This document shows, piece by piece, positions 1 through 9,900 of a DNA stretch of 64,000 nt (position 1 is its first letter; each line of letters opens with the position of its first letter). This DNA is from JBEBXQ01 sp040391535 (lineage in GTDB: Bacteria > Bacteroidota > Bacteroidia > Cytophagales > Spirosomataceae): the NCBI GenBank assembly GCA_040391535.1, contig JBEBXQ010000004.1:27498-91497 (forward strand), written 5' to 3'. The notes under the pieces were generated by a model that saw only the letters and a program-made list of their open reading frames with translations, was not told the origin of the DNA and ran no database searches. The position numbers were made by a program, and so were the translations under genes.

Positions 1-486
1 ATTATGGGCACAGGTGTAGGCGGAGGTATTGTCATTCATCAACAGATTGTAAACGGCCGGCACGGGATCGGTGGAGAGTGGGGGCATAATATCCTGGAAG
101 AAAACGGAGAACCCTGTTATTGTGGTAAAAGCGGATGTGTCGAAAAAGTGATTTCGGGTACCGGGCTTGAACAGTATTATGAAAAAATAAGCGGGAAAAA
201 GCTTTCACTGAAGGAAATCGTAAACCAGGCAGATACCGACCAACATGCTGCCGCTACGATGGAACGCTTAGTGGAATATTACGGGAAAGCACTTTCTGTG
301 ATTACCAATATTCTGGATCCTGATCTGATTATTATCGGTGGTGGGGTTGGGAATATTGATTTGCTATATACAGAAGGCTATGAAAGGCTTAAAAAATACA
401 TCTTCAATAACGGTAAAGTAACGACACCTGTTATTAAGCCTTTGTTGGGTGACAGTGCGGGTGTCTTTGGTGCGGCATTGTTATAG
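1..486 (+). CDS. ROK-family sugar kinase/regulator, C-terminal part (cut by window edge)
   Basis: The reading frame is open from base 1, so the gene begins upstream and only about the last 160 residues are here. ROK proteins phosphorylate hexoses such as glucose, fructose or N-acetylhexosamines, or act as sugar-sensing repressors. Visible are the glycine-rich ATP/sugar segment GTGVGGGIV at the left edge, an EWGH segment that supplies sugar-binding Glu and His, and the ROK zinc motif CYCGKSGCVE. A second glycine loop (IIIGGGVGN) follows near the end. The missing N-terminus prevents a decision between kinase and helix-turn-helix repressor; the compact C-terminus fits a glucokinase-like enzyme. 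The next gene, tyrS, converges on it about 60 bases downstream. Confidence 0.9.
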   Translation: MMGTGVGGGIVIHQQIVNGRHGIGGEWGHNILEENGEPCYCGKSGCVEKVISGTGLEQYYEKISGKKLSLKEIVNQADTDQHAAATMERLVEYYGKALSVITNILDPDLIIIGGGVGNIDLLYTEGYERLKKYIFNNGKVTTPVIKPLLGDSAGVFGAALL

Positions 487-549
487 ACCTTGTTATGCAG
501 CTAATGGTAACATGTGTATCCGTGTTACCATTAGCCATATAAATGCCGG

Positions 550-1854
550 TTAGTCAGTGATTTTCACCAGGTGGTTTTTCTTCCCTTTTGAAACCAGCAG
601 AAATTTATTTTTCAGCAATTCAAAGTCCGTTACGGCCTGCTCGGCAGCAGCTACCCGGGTTTTGTTGATGCTTACTGCATTTTGCTGAAGCGCGCGCCGG
701 GCTTCGCCTTTCGACGGATAAATCTCAAGGTGGGTGACTGTAGAAACCAGTTCAAGCACATTGGGGCAAGCCTCCAGCTCAGCCCTGGAAATACTGGTTT
801 GGGGTACACCGTTGAAAATGATTTCAAACTCATCATCTTCAATGCTGCGGAGTGTTTCCAGCGTAGCTTTACCAAACAATACTTCGGAAGCCTTTACTGC
901 CGTTTCGTAAGCCTTCTGAGAATGAACGCGGATCGTAACATCCTTTGCCAGCGCTTTTTGCATCAGGCGAAGGTGCGGGGCTTCTGCATGTTCTTTTTCA
1001 ATCGCCTCAATTGCTTCCTGAGATAGTAAAGTGAATACCCGGAGCAGACGATGAGAATCCTCATCCGACTGGTTGATCCAGAACTGATAGAACTGATAGG
1101 GTGTTGTCATTTCCGGGTCGAGCCAGATATTCCCGCCTTCACTTTTACCGAATTTGGTGCCGTCGGCTTTGGTAACCAGGGGTGTGGTCAGCGCGTAGGC
1201 TTTGAAATACCCTTCTTCGTCACCTTCTTTCCGGCGGATGATCTCCGTACCGGTGGTAATATTCCCCCACTGATCGGAACCACCCATCTGAAGACGGATA
1301 TTGTATGTTTTGTACAAATGATAGAAATCGTATCCCTGAAGCAGCTGGTAAGAAAATTCAGTAAATGAAATACCTGTTTCAATGCGTTTTCTGACAGATT
1401 CCTTCGACATCATATAATTGATGCTCAGGTATTTTCCGGCTTCTCTTAAAAACTGTAAAAAACCGATATTTTTGAACCAGTCATAATTATTGACCATCAC
1501 AGCGGCATTTTCTCCGCAATCAAAATCCAGAAACTTCTCCAGCTGTTTCCGGATCCCCTGCTGATTAAACATCAGCGTGTCTTCTGACAGGAAGCTTCTT
1601 TCGGCAGCTTTAAAAGACGGGTCCCCGATCATACCGGTAGCTCCGCCGACCAGCGCATAAGGCTTATGTCCGGCTCTCTGGAAATGCACCAGTAACATAA
1701 TCGTTGCCAGATTCCCGATATGAAGGGATGAGGCTGTGGGATCAAACCCGATATATCCCGAAGTCATTTCTTTAGTCAGTTGCTCTTCAGTGCCAGGCAT
1801 CGAGTCCTGGAGCATGCCGCGCCAGCGCAGTTCATCCAGAAAATTGTATTTCAT
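550..1854 (-). CDS. tyrS: Tyrosyl-tRNA synthetase
   Basis: Charges tRNA-Tyr with tyrosine in the cytoplasm (class I synthetase). The HIGH-type motif reads HIGN, followed by the VGGATGMIGDP loop. The tyrosine-binding QMGGSDQWGNI segment precedes the KMSKS-type motif KFGKS. An S4-like RNA-binding domain occupies about the last 80 residues. The length, 434 residues, is normal for the TyrRS family. An in-frame ATG lies 24 bases upstream at 1878, but the conserved start of the protein (KYNFLDELRWRGML) fits the ATG at 1854. A -7 element TACCTTTG lies upstream at 1917-1924 on the minus strand, without a well-placed -33 TTG. It is convergent with the ROK gene and divergent from the DUF1232 gene. Confidence 0.97.
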   Translation of the reverse strand: MKYNFLDELRWRGMLQDSMPGTEEQLTKEMTSGYIGFDPTASSLHIGNLATIMLLVHFQRAGHKPYALVGGATGMIGDPSFKAAERSFLSEDTLMFNQQGIRKQLEKFLDFDCGENAAVMVNNYDWFKNIGFLQFLREAGKYLSINYMMSKESVRKRIETGISFTEFSYQLLQGYDFYHLYKTYNIRLQMGGSDQWGNITTGTEIIRRKEGDEEGYFKAYALTTPLVTKADGTKFGKSEGGNIWLDPEMTTPYQFYQFWINQSDEDSHRLLRVFTLLSQEAIEAIEKEHAEAPHLRLMQKALAKDVTIRVHSQKAYETAVKASEVLFGKATLETLRSIEDDEFEIIFNGVPQTSISRAELEACPNVLELVSTVTHLEIYPSKGEARRALQQNAVSINKTRVAAAEQAVTDFELLKNKFLLVSKGKKNHLVKITD

Positions 1855-2150
1855 TGCTTTAAAAAGGGCCTTGTTCAAAAGGCCTCTGTTAAGTTGCTTA
1901 CTTGAATTTCAGGCTGCAAAGGTACTGACTTTTTTTCAATGGCGTGTGAGTCTGGTAAGATTACCGGACACTAATTGTGCAGAAGATAAACGATTTTAAA
2001 GAAACTAACGTTTGATGGTGAGTGAGTATAATATCCGGCTTTATCAGCCTGGCCCTGGAGAGTATTTTTAAACAAAACATTTACCGGAACGGTTTTTAAA
2101 GCAGGTTATCCTGAAATAAAATCACATTTAATTTTATCAGACGAAACAAT

Positions 2151-2582
2151 ATGGCCAATTCCACACTCATTTCGAGAATTTTAAGTTCAGCTGTTTTTAC
2201 CAGAATTATGGGTAAAGCGGTAAAGTTTACAAAAAACAAGGCGATACTGGCAGTGCTTTTACAGCAGTCAGCCGAAAAAATGCAGTCGGAAGGTGTGCGG
2301 GAAGGGATGAACGATATTGTAGATAAAGTCAAATTGCTCATCAGGCTGGTAAGAGCTTATATTAACGGAGAATACCGGCAGGTAGAAACGAAAAGCCTGG
2401 CGACGATTGTAGGCGTGCTGATTTATTTTGTATCGCCTCTGGATTTTATCCCTGACGTGCTGCCCATTTTAGGCCTGACTGACGACATCGCATTAGTAAT
2501 CTGGCTTTTTAATACCCTCGGAAAAGAGCTGGAACGATTCCATTTTTGGGAAAAAGATACAAAAAGTATCAGAATTGATTAG
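2151..2582 (+). CDS. DUF1232 (YkvA-like) membrane protein
   Basis: A 143-residue protein of the DUF1232/YkvA family, whose biochemical role is unknown. The diagnostic part is the hydrophobic hairpin at about residues 83-125 with the conserved core SPLDFIPDVLPILGLTDD, which marks this family. The first 80 residues are amphipathic and basic and should lie on the cytoplasmic face. It is monocistronic: tyrS is divergent on the left and tatA has its own promoter on the right. Confidence 0.85.
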   Translation: MANSTLISRILSSAVFTRIMGKAVKFTKNKAILAVLLQQSAEKMQSEGVREGMNDIVDKVKLLIRLVRAYINGEYRQVETKSLATIVGVLIYFVSPLDFIPDVLPILGLTDDIALVIWLFNTLGKELERFHFWEKDTKSIRID

Positions 2583-2654
2583 ATTTAATAGTTGCTTTTC
2601 TTCTATATTTGAAACGGGGTACAGAGCAGAGTTAACTGAAATTTTGCCTTAATT

Positions 2655-2688
2655 TTGTTCTGTTTATTGAAAAAGTATTTTAACTTTG
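2655..2688 (+). promoter_or_regulatory. Bacteroidota-type promoter of tatA
   Basis: The -33 TTG (2655-2657) and -7 TAACTTTG (2681-2688) are separated by 23 bases, matching the Bacteroidota consensus TTG-N17-23-TAnnTTTG. Transcription would start near 2695, which leaves a normal short leader before the ATG at 2716 and argues against the in-frame TTG at 2704 as the start codon. Confidence 0.6.
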
Positions 2689-2715
2689 TCTTAATAATAA
2701 AATTTGGAAATATTT

Positions 2716-2916
2716 ATGGAAATCGTATCAACATTAGCTTTTTTGGGATTAGGCGGTCAGGAAATGCTGTTTATAGGTCTAATACTACTTCTTCTTTTCG
2801 GGGCTAATAAAATTCCTGAGCTGATGAAAGGCCTTGGATCCGGCATTAAAGAATTCAAAAATGCTACTAAAGATGTGAAGGAAAACATCGAAAAGAGTAT
2901 CGAAGATACAAAGTAG
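2716..2916 (+). CDS. tatA: Sec-independent (Tat) translocase subunit TatA/E
   Basis: Forms the oligomeric pore of the twin-arginine pathway, which exports folded, often cofactor-loaded proteins across the inner membrane. A short periplasmic N-terminus is followed by one membrane helix (about residues 14-29), the hinge FGANKIPELMKGLGSGIKEF with its conserved FG and Pro, and a charged amphipathic tail rich in Lys and Glu. The 66-residue length is typical of TatA. The frame can be extended to a TTG at 2704, but the promoter position favours this ATG. TatB and TatC are not in the window. A likely client, a gluconate-dehydrogenase subunit with a twin-arginine leader, lies at 58.0 kb. Confidence 0.9.
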   Translation: MEIVSTLAFLGLGGQEMLFIGLILLLLFGANKIPELMKGLGSGIKEFKNATKDVKENIEKSIEDTK

Positions 2917-2955
2917 GACGTTACGGATACAGCTGCCTGTATCGCATTTATATTT

Positions 2956-2990
2956 AAGCCGTTTATGTATGAACAGTACCTGACGGCTTT
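2956..2990 (+). terminator. Possible terminator after tatA
   Basis: The 7-base arms AAGCCGT and ACGGCTT are separated by a 20-base loop and followed within a few bases by a run of eight T starting at 2996. The long loop makes it weaker than the other terminators in this window. Confidence 0.4.
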
Positions 2991-3017
2991 TGTCATTTTT
3001 TTTAGTTTTCAGGAATA

Positions 3018-4484
3018 TTGCTACGTTTGAAAGAGTATCAGCGTCTTACCGAAATCAAAGAAGGCCTCAGAAGCGGGAGTCTCTCATGTGTAAATCTGGT
3101 AAATCATTACCTAGAACAGATAGAATTGCAAAAGCATCTAAATGCTTTTATTGAAGTATATGCGCAGGAAGCCCTTGTCCGTGCAGAGGGAATTGATCAG
3201 AAAATCAGGGAAGGGAAGGCCGGTAAGCTGGCGGGGATGGTAATCGGCATCAAAGATGTCCTTTGCTATGCGGGTCATGGCGTGCAGGCATCCAGTAAGA
3301 TCCTGGACGGTTATAAATCTCCCTATACTGCCACTGCAGTTCAGAGATTACTGGATGAAGATGTAATTATTATCGGTCGCCAGAACTGTGATGAATTTGC
3401 CATGGGATCGTCAAACGAAAGCTCGTGGCTGGGGCCGGTACTCAATGCAACTGATAATGAACGTGTTCCCGGCGGGTCTTCCGGCGGGTCAGCGGTAGCT
3501 GTACAGGCCGGTTTGTGTCATGCTTCAATCGGCAGTGATACAGGGGGCTCTGTTCGTCAGCCATCGGCCTTCTGCGGGACTGTAGGTTTGAAACCTTCCT
3601 ACGGGCGTATTTCCCGTTGGGGACTATTGGCTTATGCTTCTTCCTTTGACTGTATCGGTCCGATCACCAAAAGTGTGGAAGATGCCGCTTTGCTTTTAGA
3701 AGTAATGGCAGGCGCTGATGAATACGACAGTACCGTTTCCGTAAAACCGGTTCCGGAGTATTCAAAGTTAAAAAATCCGGGCTCACCGCTTCGCATCGGT
3801 TATCTGCGGGAAGGTGTGGAAAGTGAAGCTGTCAGTGCCGAAACAAGAAACAATACAGAACGACTACTTAAAGATCTGGAGGAAAGCGGGCATACTGTCC
3901 AGGCCATAGATCTGCCTTATACTCCTTATTTGCTGCCAGCCTATTATATCCTTACCACTGCTGAAGCAAGCTCAAATCTGTCAAGATATGATGGTATCCG
4001 TTATGGTTACCGCCATTCCGGGACCGGAGATCTGGAGCAGCTTTATAAAAAATCACGTACTGAAGGATTTGGTTATGAAGTAAGAAAACGGATACTGTTA
4101 GGAACATTTGTGCTGAGCGCAGACTATTATGATGCCTATTATACCAAAGCGCAGCGTATCAGAAGATGGGTATACGATGAAACCGTAAAACTATTCGATA
4201 GCTTTGATTTTATAATTTCACCGGTTGCGCCTACTACGGCTTTCAGGCTGAATGAAAATCAGGACGATCCTCTGCAGATGTATCTGGCCGATATATTCAC
4301 CGTTCAGGCCAATGTAACAGGAATGCCGTGTATTGCTATCCCTAACGGGGCTGATAAGAATGGATTGCATGTGGGAATCCAGGTGATGGGGAATTCATTT
4401 GAAGAAGATAAATTATTGTCCTTTGCGCAATATTTGGAAGCAAGGACTGTTCATATTCATAACACACATTCAGAAGCCCTTTAA
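3018..4484 (+). CDS. gatA: Glutamyl/aspartyl-tRNA amidotransferase subunit A
   Basis: Amidase subunit of GatCAB, which converts Glu-tRNA(Gln) and Asp-tRNA(Asn) to the amide forms, releasing ammonia from glutamine. The amidase-signature Lys-Ser-Ser triad is intact: Lys79 in GIKD, Ser154 in PGGSSGGS, and nucleophile Ser178 in SDTGGSVRQP. The length of 488 is normal. Translation must begin at a TTG: an in-frame stop lies at 3003 and no ATG occurs until about residue 74, well inside the conserved domain. gatB and gatC are not adjacent, as is usual in Bacteroidota, where the gat genes are scattered. It is followed 44 bases downstream by the lytic transglycosylase gene. Confidence 0.95.
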   Translation: MLRLKEYQRLTEIKEGLRSGSLSCVNLVNHYLEQIELQKHLNAFIEVYAQEALVRAEGIDQKIREGKAGKLAGMVIGIKDVLCYAGHGVQASSKILDGYKSPYTATAVQRLLDEDVIIIGRQNCDEFAMGSSNESSWLGPVLNATDNERVPGGSSGGSAVAVQAGLCHASIGSDTGGSVRQPSAFCGTVGLKPSYGRISRWGLLAYASSFDCIGPITKSVEDAALLLEVMAGADEYDSTVSVKPVPEYSKLKNPGSPLRIGYLREGVESEAVSAETRNNTERLLKDLEESGHTVQAIDLPYTPYLLPAYYILTTAEASSNLSRYDGIRYGYRHSGTGDLEQLYKKSRTEGFGYEVRKRILLGTFVLSADYYDAYYTKAQRIRRWVYDETVKLFDSFDFIISPVAPTTAFRLNENQDDPLQMYLADIFTVQANVTGMPCIAIPNGADKNGLHVGIQVMGNSFEEDKLLSFAQYLEARTVHIHNTHSEAL

Positions 4485-4528
4485 AGAAGTTAACTTATAC
4501 TCAATGGGAAAATAAAACTTAACCAGTA

Positions 4529-6187
4529 ATGAGAAAATACCGGAATGTATTCAATTTTGTATTATTAGCTGTTTTAGCAAATTTTCAGATTGTTTGGGCA
4601 CAGGTGGAGAGCCAGGATGAAACAGAGGATATTGTAGTGTCCGCTATTAATGAAGAACTTAATATTGAAATTGAAGATTACACAGAAGGTGTTTCGGTTT
4701 CCGAGCAAATCCTCAGACAACGGTTTGCTAAGCTTCAGAATGAAATTCCGCTGGTTTATCATGCTTCAACCCATCAGTTCGTAGAGTATTTTATAAACAG
4801 AAATCCGTCTTTTACCAGGCGCATGATGGCCAGGAAACCATTATATATGCCTGTTTTTGAAAAGCATCTTAAAAAATACGGGCTTCCGGCAGAGCTGAAA
4901 TACCTTTCCATGATCGAATCCGGTTTAGACCCCCGTATTCTGTCGCGGGTAGGGGCAGGAGGATTATGGCAGTTTATGCCTGCAACAGGAAGAGAATTTG
5001 GACTATATCAGGATAAATACATAGATGAAAGGTTTGATCCTGAAAAGGCAACCGTGGCTGCCTGCCGTTATCTTTCCCAGCTTTACAGAATCTTTGGTGA
5101 CTGGGAAATGGCACTCGCTTCCTATAACTCAGGTCCCGGGAATATCCGTCGGGCTATGCGCAGGTCGGGTGGGCACAGTTTCTGGACTATTTATAATGCC
5201 TTACCCAAAGAAACCCGCTCCTATGTGCCGCAATTCGTGGCTATGACCTATCTGATGAGTTACGGGGATGATCACGGGGTATTTCCTGAACACACAGAAT
5301 ATCCGGTCCCGGTGGACACGATTCTGGTTAATGGAGGGTTGAACCTGGAAAAATTTTCAGCTTACAGCGGTGTTACGCTGGAAGAGATTGCCCGCCTGAA
5401 TCCTCAACTCCTGAAAACCGAAATTCCGGCTTATGTAAGAAATTTCCCGTTGAAAGTACCCAGTGAGAAATACACTTTTGTTACCGATAACCGTCAGTCT
5501 ATATGGGATTCCTGTTTTAAGGTAGCAACGCTCTCTCCGGCTATGCTCGCCATTGCAGATTCCCTGAGAACCGATACCATACCAGATCAGCATAATGCAT
5601 TCCCTTATGCAGCGGTAGCTTTGGCCAGTGCCAATCATAAAGGGCCTGTTGTAGACTTTGCTGACCGGGAATCGGTGAAAAAAGTAATCGGCAATCCTGC
5701 AGCAGTGGCAAGCCGGTCAACCCATACAGTCAGAAAGGGAGAAACGTTATCTACCATTGCCAGAAAATACAGAGTAAGCGTTACCGACTTAAGGAAATGG
5801 AACAAACTGAGTACCCGGTCTGTCATCAGAACCGGACAGCGCCTGGCGGTACATAAAACCTCTCATCCGGCCGTAAAAGATCAGGGGCAGTCCCGGTCGC
5901 TTATTGCAGCTGCAAAAGAAGAAGTTGCTCTGGCAAATAACGAAGCTGTGGCCGTGCGTGAACCTGTAGTCAATGAGAAGAAGACTCAGGCAGTTGCAGT
6001 AACAGCACCTGCCAAATCCAAAACCACAGGTGTTTCAGATAAGCTGCGTTATCATACGGTACAAAAGGGAGATACGCTGTGGCTTATTTCACAGAAATAC
6101 GGACTCACCATTGATAAGCTTAAAAAGGTAAATCAGATTAAAGGGAATAACCTCAAACCCGGGCAAAAACTTTTGATCAAAGGATAG
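4529..6187 (+). CDS. Lytic transglycosylase with two LysM domains (MltD-like)
   Basis: Cleaves the MurNAc-GlcNAc bond of peptidoglycan in the periplasm. A signal peptide (residues 1 to about 24, ending VWA) is followed by a linker and an SLT domain at about 105-220, with catalytic Glu130 in MIESGLDP and the family motifs GLWQFMPATG and ALASYNSGPGN. Two LysM peptidoglycan-binding modules follow, at about 403-446 (starting HTVRKGETL) and 507-552 (starting YHTVQKGDTL). The stretch between them is rich in Ala, Val and Lys and probably flexible. It lies between gatA and ruvA on the same strand. The family resembles MltD but lacks a lipobox, so a soluble or peptidoglycan-bound form is inferred. Confidence 0.93.
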   Translation: MRKYRNVFNFVLLAVLANFQIVWAQVESQDETEDIVVSAINEELNIEIEDYTEGVSVSEQILRQRFAKLQNEIPLVYHASTHQFVEYFINRNPSFTRRMMARKPLYMPVFEKHLKKYGLPAELKYLSMIESGLDPRILSRVGAGGLWQFMPATGREFGLYQDKYIDERFDPEKATVAACRYLSQLYRIFGDWEMALASYNSGPGNIRRAMRRSGGHSFWTIYNALPKETRSYVPQFVAMTYLMSYGDDHGVFPEHTEYPVPVDTILVNGGLNLEKFSAYSGVTLEEIARLNPQLLKTEIPAYVRNFPLKVPSEKYTFVTDNRQSIWDSCFKVATLSPAMLAIADSLRTDTIPDQHNAFPYAAVALASANHKGPVVDFADRESVKKVIGNPAAVASRSTHTVRKGETLSTIARKYRVSVTDLRKWNKLSTRSVIRTGQRLAVHKTSHPAVKDQGQSRSLIAAAKEEVALANNEAVAVREPVVNEKKTQAVAVTAPAKSKTTGVSDKLRYHTVQKGDTLWLISQKYGLTIDKLKKVNQIKGNNLKPGQKLLIKG

Positions 6188-6263
6188 AAGCCTTTATGCA
6201 GATAGTAGTGTTTGCTGTATTTGGTGGAGTTTCCTATATTGCACCAAATTTACACTATACGAG

Positions 6264-6857
6264 ATGATTGCTTACCTGGACGGTAAATTAACCTATAAAG
6301 ACCCTACTTTTGCGATTATTGATATCCATGGATTGGGGTATGAAATTAAGATTTCATTACAGACTTTTTCAAATTTGCCGGCTCCCGGTGAGCGCTGTAA
6401 GTTGTTTACCTGGTTATATGTCAGGGAAGATGCCCAGATTTTGTTCGGATTCTCTGTGCCAGATGAAAAAGACCTTTTTTTAGATCTTATCAGTGTATCC
6501 GGGATTGGCCCGTCCACAGCTTTGGTTATGCTTTCTTCTTTATCTTCACAGGAAATACGGCACGCTATTATTCAGGAGGATGTACGTGTTGTTCAATCCA
6601 TTAAAGGAATCGGTAGCAAAACAGCCCAGAGAGTAATTCTGGAGCTGAAAGATAAAATGAAGAAAAGCAGTCTGCTGGGAGATATCAGTATTCCGGTGGG
6701 ACAAGCGTCAGGGAGCGCGGTAAGATCAGAAGCCCTGTCCGCTTTGGTTACTTTGGGAATTGCCCGTCCGGCTGCCGAAAAGAGCCTTGACATGATCCTG
6801 AAAACCAAAGGAAATGATATTTCTCTTGAAGAGTTAATTAAGTTGGCGTTGCGTTAA
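6264..6857 (+). CDS. ruvA: Holliday junction branch-migration protein RuvA
   Basis: Binds four-way DNA junctions as a tetramer and loads the RuvB motor in recombinational repair. Three parts are visible: the N-terminal OB fold starting MIAYLDGKL, the tandem helix-hairpin-helix region with VSGIGPSTAL and IKGIGSKTAQRVILELKDK, and the C-terminal RuvB-binding domain (about 150-197). The length of 197 is normal. ruvA followed by sprA is a gene order familiar from Cytophagales and related Bacteroidota; ruvB and ruvC are not nearby. Confidence 0.96.
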   Translation: MIAYLDGKLTYKDPTFAIIDIHGLGYEIKISLQTFSNLPAPGERCKLFTWLYVREDAQILFGFSVPDEKDLFLDLISVSGIGPSTALVMLSSLSSQEIRHAIIQEDVRVVQSIKGIGSKTAQRVILELKDKMKKSSLLGDISIPVGQASGSAVRSEALSALVTLGIARPAAEKSLDMILKTKGNDISLEELIKLALR

Positions 6858-6980
6858 GGTTATCAGGGATTTAAGGTAATTTTAAGAAAATTTAGAATAA
6901 CAACCGGAGGCAAGCCGTTAATGATGGAGAATAATTATTGTAACTAACATTTGTGCCTTCTCTAAACCAGTTATATACCA

Positions 6981-9900
6981 TTGTCAGGAACGTTTTACCA
7001 AATATTTTTTCGGACTTCATCTGTTTCGCTGATGGCGTTGTGGTTGGTATCGGTACCTAACGATCCACCGGCTGGTAATCAGTTTAGTTATCAACCTGTT
7101 GTGGCAGATACAACAGGGGATGATACACTTAAAAAAAGTGGTAGCGGAGCTTCTGTCCGCTGGAGAGATTTTTATCGGAACCGACTGACAGAACCCCGGC
7201 CTTCTTCTCCGCTTTATCTGCAGGATCCTGATAATATACGCACGACTATACAGCTGGATTCGATGGGGTCGGTCAATATCTCTGAAGATATACAGACGCA
7301 GGATGGCACTCTGAGGTACCGTTTCGGTGAAAGTATGGACCGGTCAGCATTTGATGAAATTCAGCGCAAACGCGCTATGCAAAGCCTGATACGTGAATAT
7401 TCAGTGCGGCAAAGTGAGCAGCTGGGCGGGAGGGGCTTATTGCCCAAGCTGGATTTGCCTCCTGTGCTGGACCGTTTGTTCGGGAATGGTGAAATTGACT
7501 TTAAGCCGAATGGTTTTGTAGCGCTTGACCTGGGCGTCATGCATCAGTTTATTGATAATCCGGCGATTCCGGTACGGCAAAGACGCAATACCAATTTCAT
7601 TTTTAATGAGCAGATTAACATTAACTTCAATGCGAATCTGGGAGAAAATGTAAAGTTCCTGACCAATTTTGATACCAAATCAAGTTTCAATCTTGATCAG
7701 CTGCTGAAACTCAATTATAAAGCACCTGAAGAAAGTGCCTTGAAAGCAGTGCAGCTTGGCAATATTAACTGGACAATCAACAGCCAGCTGATTCCCGGTG
7801 CTCAGAATCTTTTCGGTGCCCGGACAGACTTTCAGTTTGGCCGGCTGAGTGCTTCAGTGGTGTTATCTCAGCAGCGGTCCAACAAAGAACGTATTGTTTT
7901 GAAAGGGGGGAGCTATGGGAAAGATTTTGAAATAAGGGTAGATAATTATGATGAAAACCGGCATTTCTTCCTGTCACAGCATTTTCGCGATAAGTATGAA
8001 AGCTCGCTGAAAAACCTTCCCATGATTACTTCCGGTGCCACTATTACGCGTCTGGAAGTCTATGTGACTAACCGTACCGTATCAACGGGCTCCATGCGTA
8101 ATATCGTCGGCTTTATGGATATCGCCGAACCCAAACCCTATCGTACTGAAAACCCGGCCTTTCAGCCTGTTCAGGCTAATGAACCTACCGGAAACACGAC
8201 CAACGGATTATATGCAAAGCTCATTCAGAATGAGGTGTTCCGGCAGGTAGATCAGACCAATCAGGATCTGGCCAGCCGCTATAACCTGGAAAAGGGGGTT
8301 GATTATGAGTTGCTGCGGGGAGCAAAGAAACTGCAACAGGATAAAGAATTTAAATTCAATAAAGACCTTGGGTACATTTCGCTCACCACGCCGTTGAGAA
8401 ACGACGAAGTACTTTCGGTTGCCTATGAATATACCTACAACGGCCGGACCTATAAAGTGGGTGAGCTTACAGAAGATTATCAGAACAGGAGAGATGATGA
8501 AGTTATTGTCCTGAAAATGCTGAAATCCTCTACCATCAGGAACAATACGAAACTTCCGATGTGGGATCTGATGATGAAAAACGTTTATTCGTTAGGTACC
8601 ACACAGATTGAAAAGCAGGGTTTCCAGTTAAGGGTGGTTTACAAGGATGACCTGACCGGAATGGATAACCCGAACCTGCAGGAAAGTACTCTGCAGAATC
8701 AGCCGCTGATTCGTGTACTGGGCCTTGACCGCCTCAACCCTTCCAATGATATTCAGTCCGACGGGAATTTTGACTTTGTTGAAGGAGTAACCATTGATAC
8801 GCAGACGGGCCGGGTATTCTTTACTACGGTCGAGCCGTTTGGCGCCTCTCTTTCCGATAAATTTAGTCCTGCTGAAACACAGTTTAAAGATAAATATGTG
8901 TTTGATGCGCTGTATCGCCGTACAATGATTGATGCCCAGCAGATGAATGAAAAAAATAAATTTTATCTGAAAGGTTCGTATCAGTCGGCAGGCGGGCAGG
9001 AAATCGAATTGCCTTACGGTGTTTCTGAAGAATCCGTTACCGTTACTTCAGGTGGCGTTGCTTTATCCAGAGGTTCAGATTTTATGGTGGAACCTCAGGC
9101 CGGACGGCTGCGTATTCTGAATCAGAGTGTAATGAATTCAGGACGTGAAATTGTCGTTGAGTATGAACGGCCCGACATGTTCCTCAACCAGATCCGGTCA
9201 TTGTTCGGGACACGCCTTGATTATATGCTTAACCGTCATATTAATTTAGGATTTACTGCCATGCATTACCGTGAGACAACGGCAGGCCGTCTGACGCGCG
9301 TTGCCATTGGTAATGAGCCGGCCAGAAACTCGATTATCGGTATGGATATCAATTATAACAAGGAGGCTCCCGGTCTTACCAACTTGCTGGATAAGCTTCC
9401 TTTGATTCAGACCAAGGAAATGTCCAATATTCAGTTTAAGGGGGAAGTGGCAAGACTGATGCCGGGTGTGGCGAATATTGTGGGTAACCGGTCGCTGATT
9501 GATGATTTTGAAGCAGCCCGGACTATTTATGACATGACCCGGCAGCCTAATCGCTGGCGTCTGGGAAGTACACCAACCGGTTTCCATACCCCTTCTGCTA
9601 CCAATCCGCTTGAATATGCCTACAAACGGGCAAAAATTGTGGCTTATTCAGTAGATAATATCTTCAGTATGAATCAGCTGGGCGGTGGAAATGTTCAGCG
9701 TCCGGACCTGCCTGATTCAGAATTGAACAATTTTTATCAGCGCGTGTTTTACCCTAATGAAATTTTCTCCGGTAAATCAACACCGTTGCTGAATCTGCCG
9801 CAATCGATCCTGGATATTGCCTATTATCCCAGCGAGCGTGGGATGTATAATTACAATGTCAACCTTGACCAGAATGGCCGGCTGCGTAATCCGAAAGAGA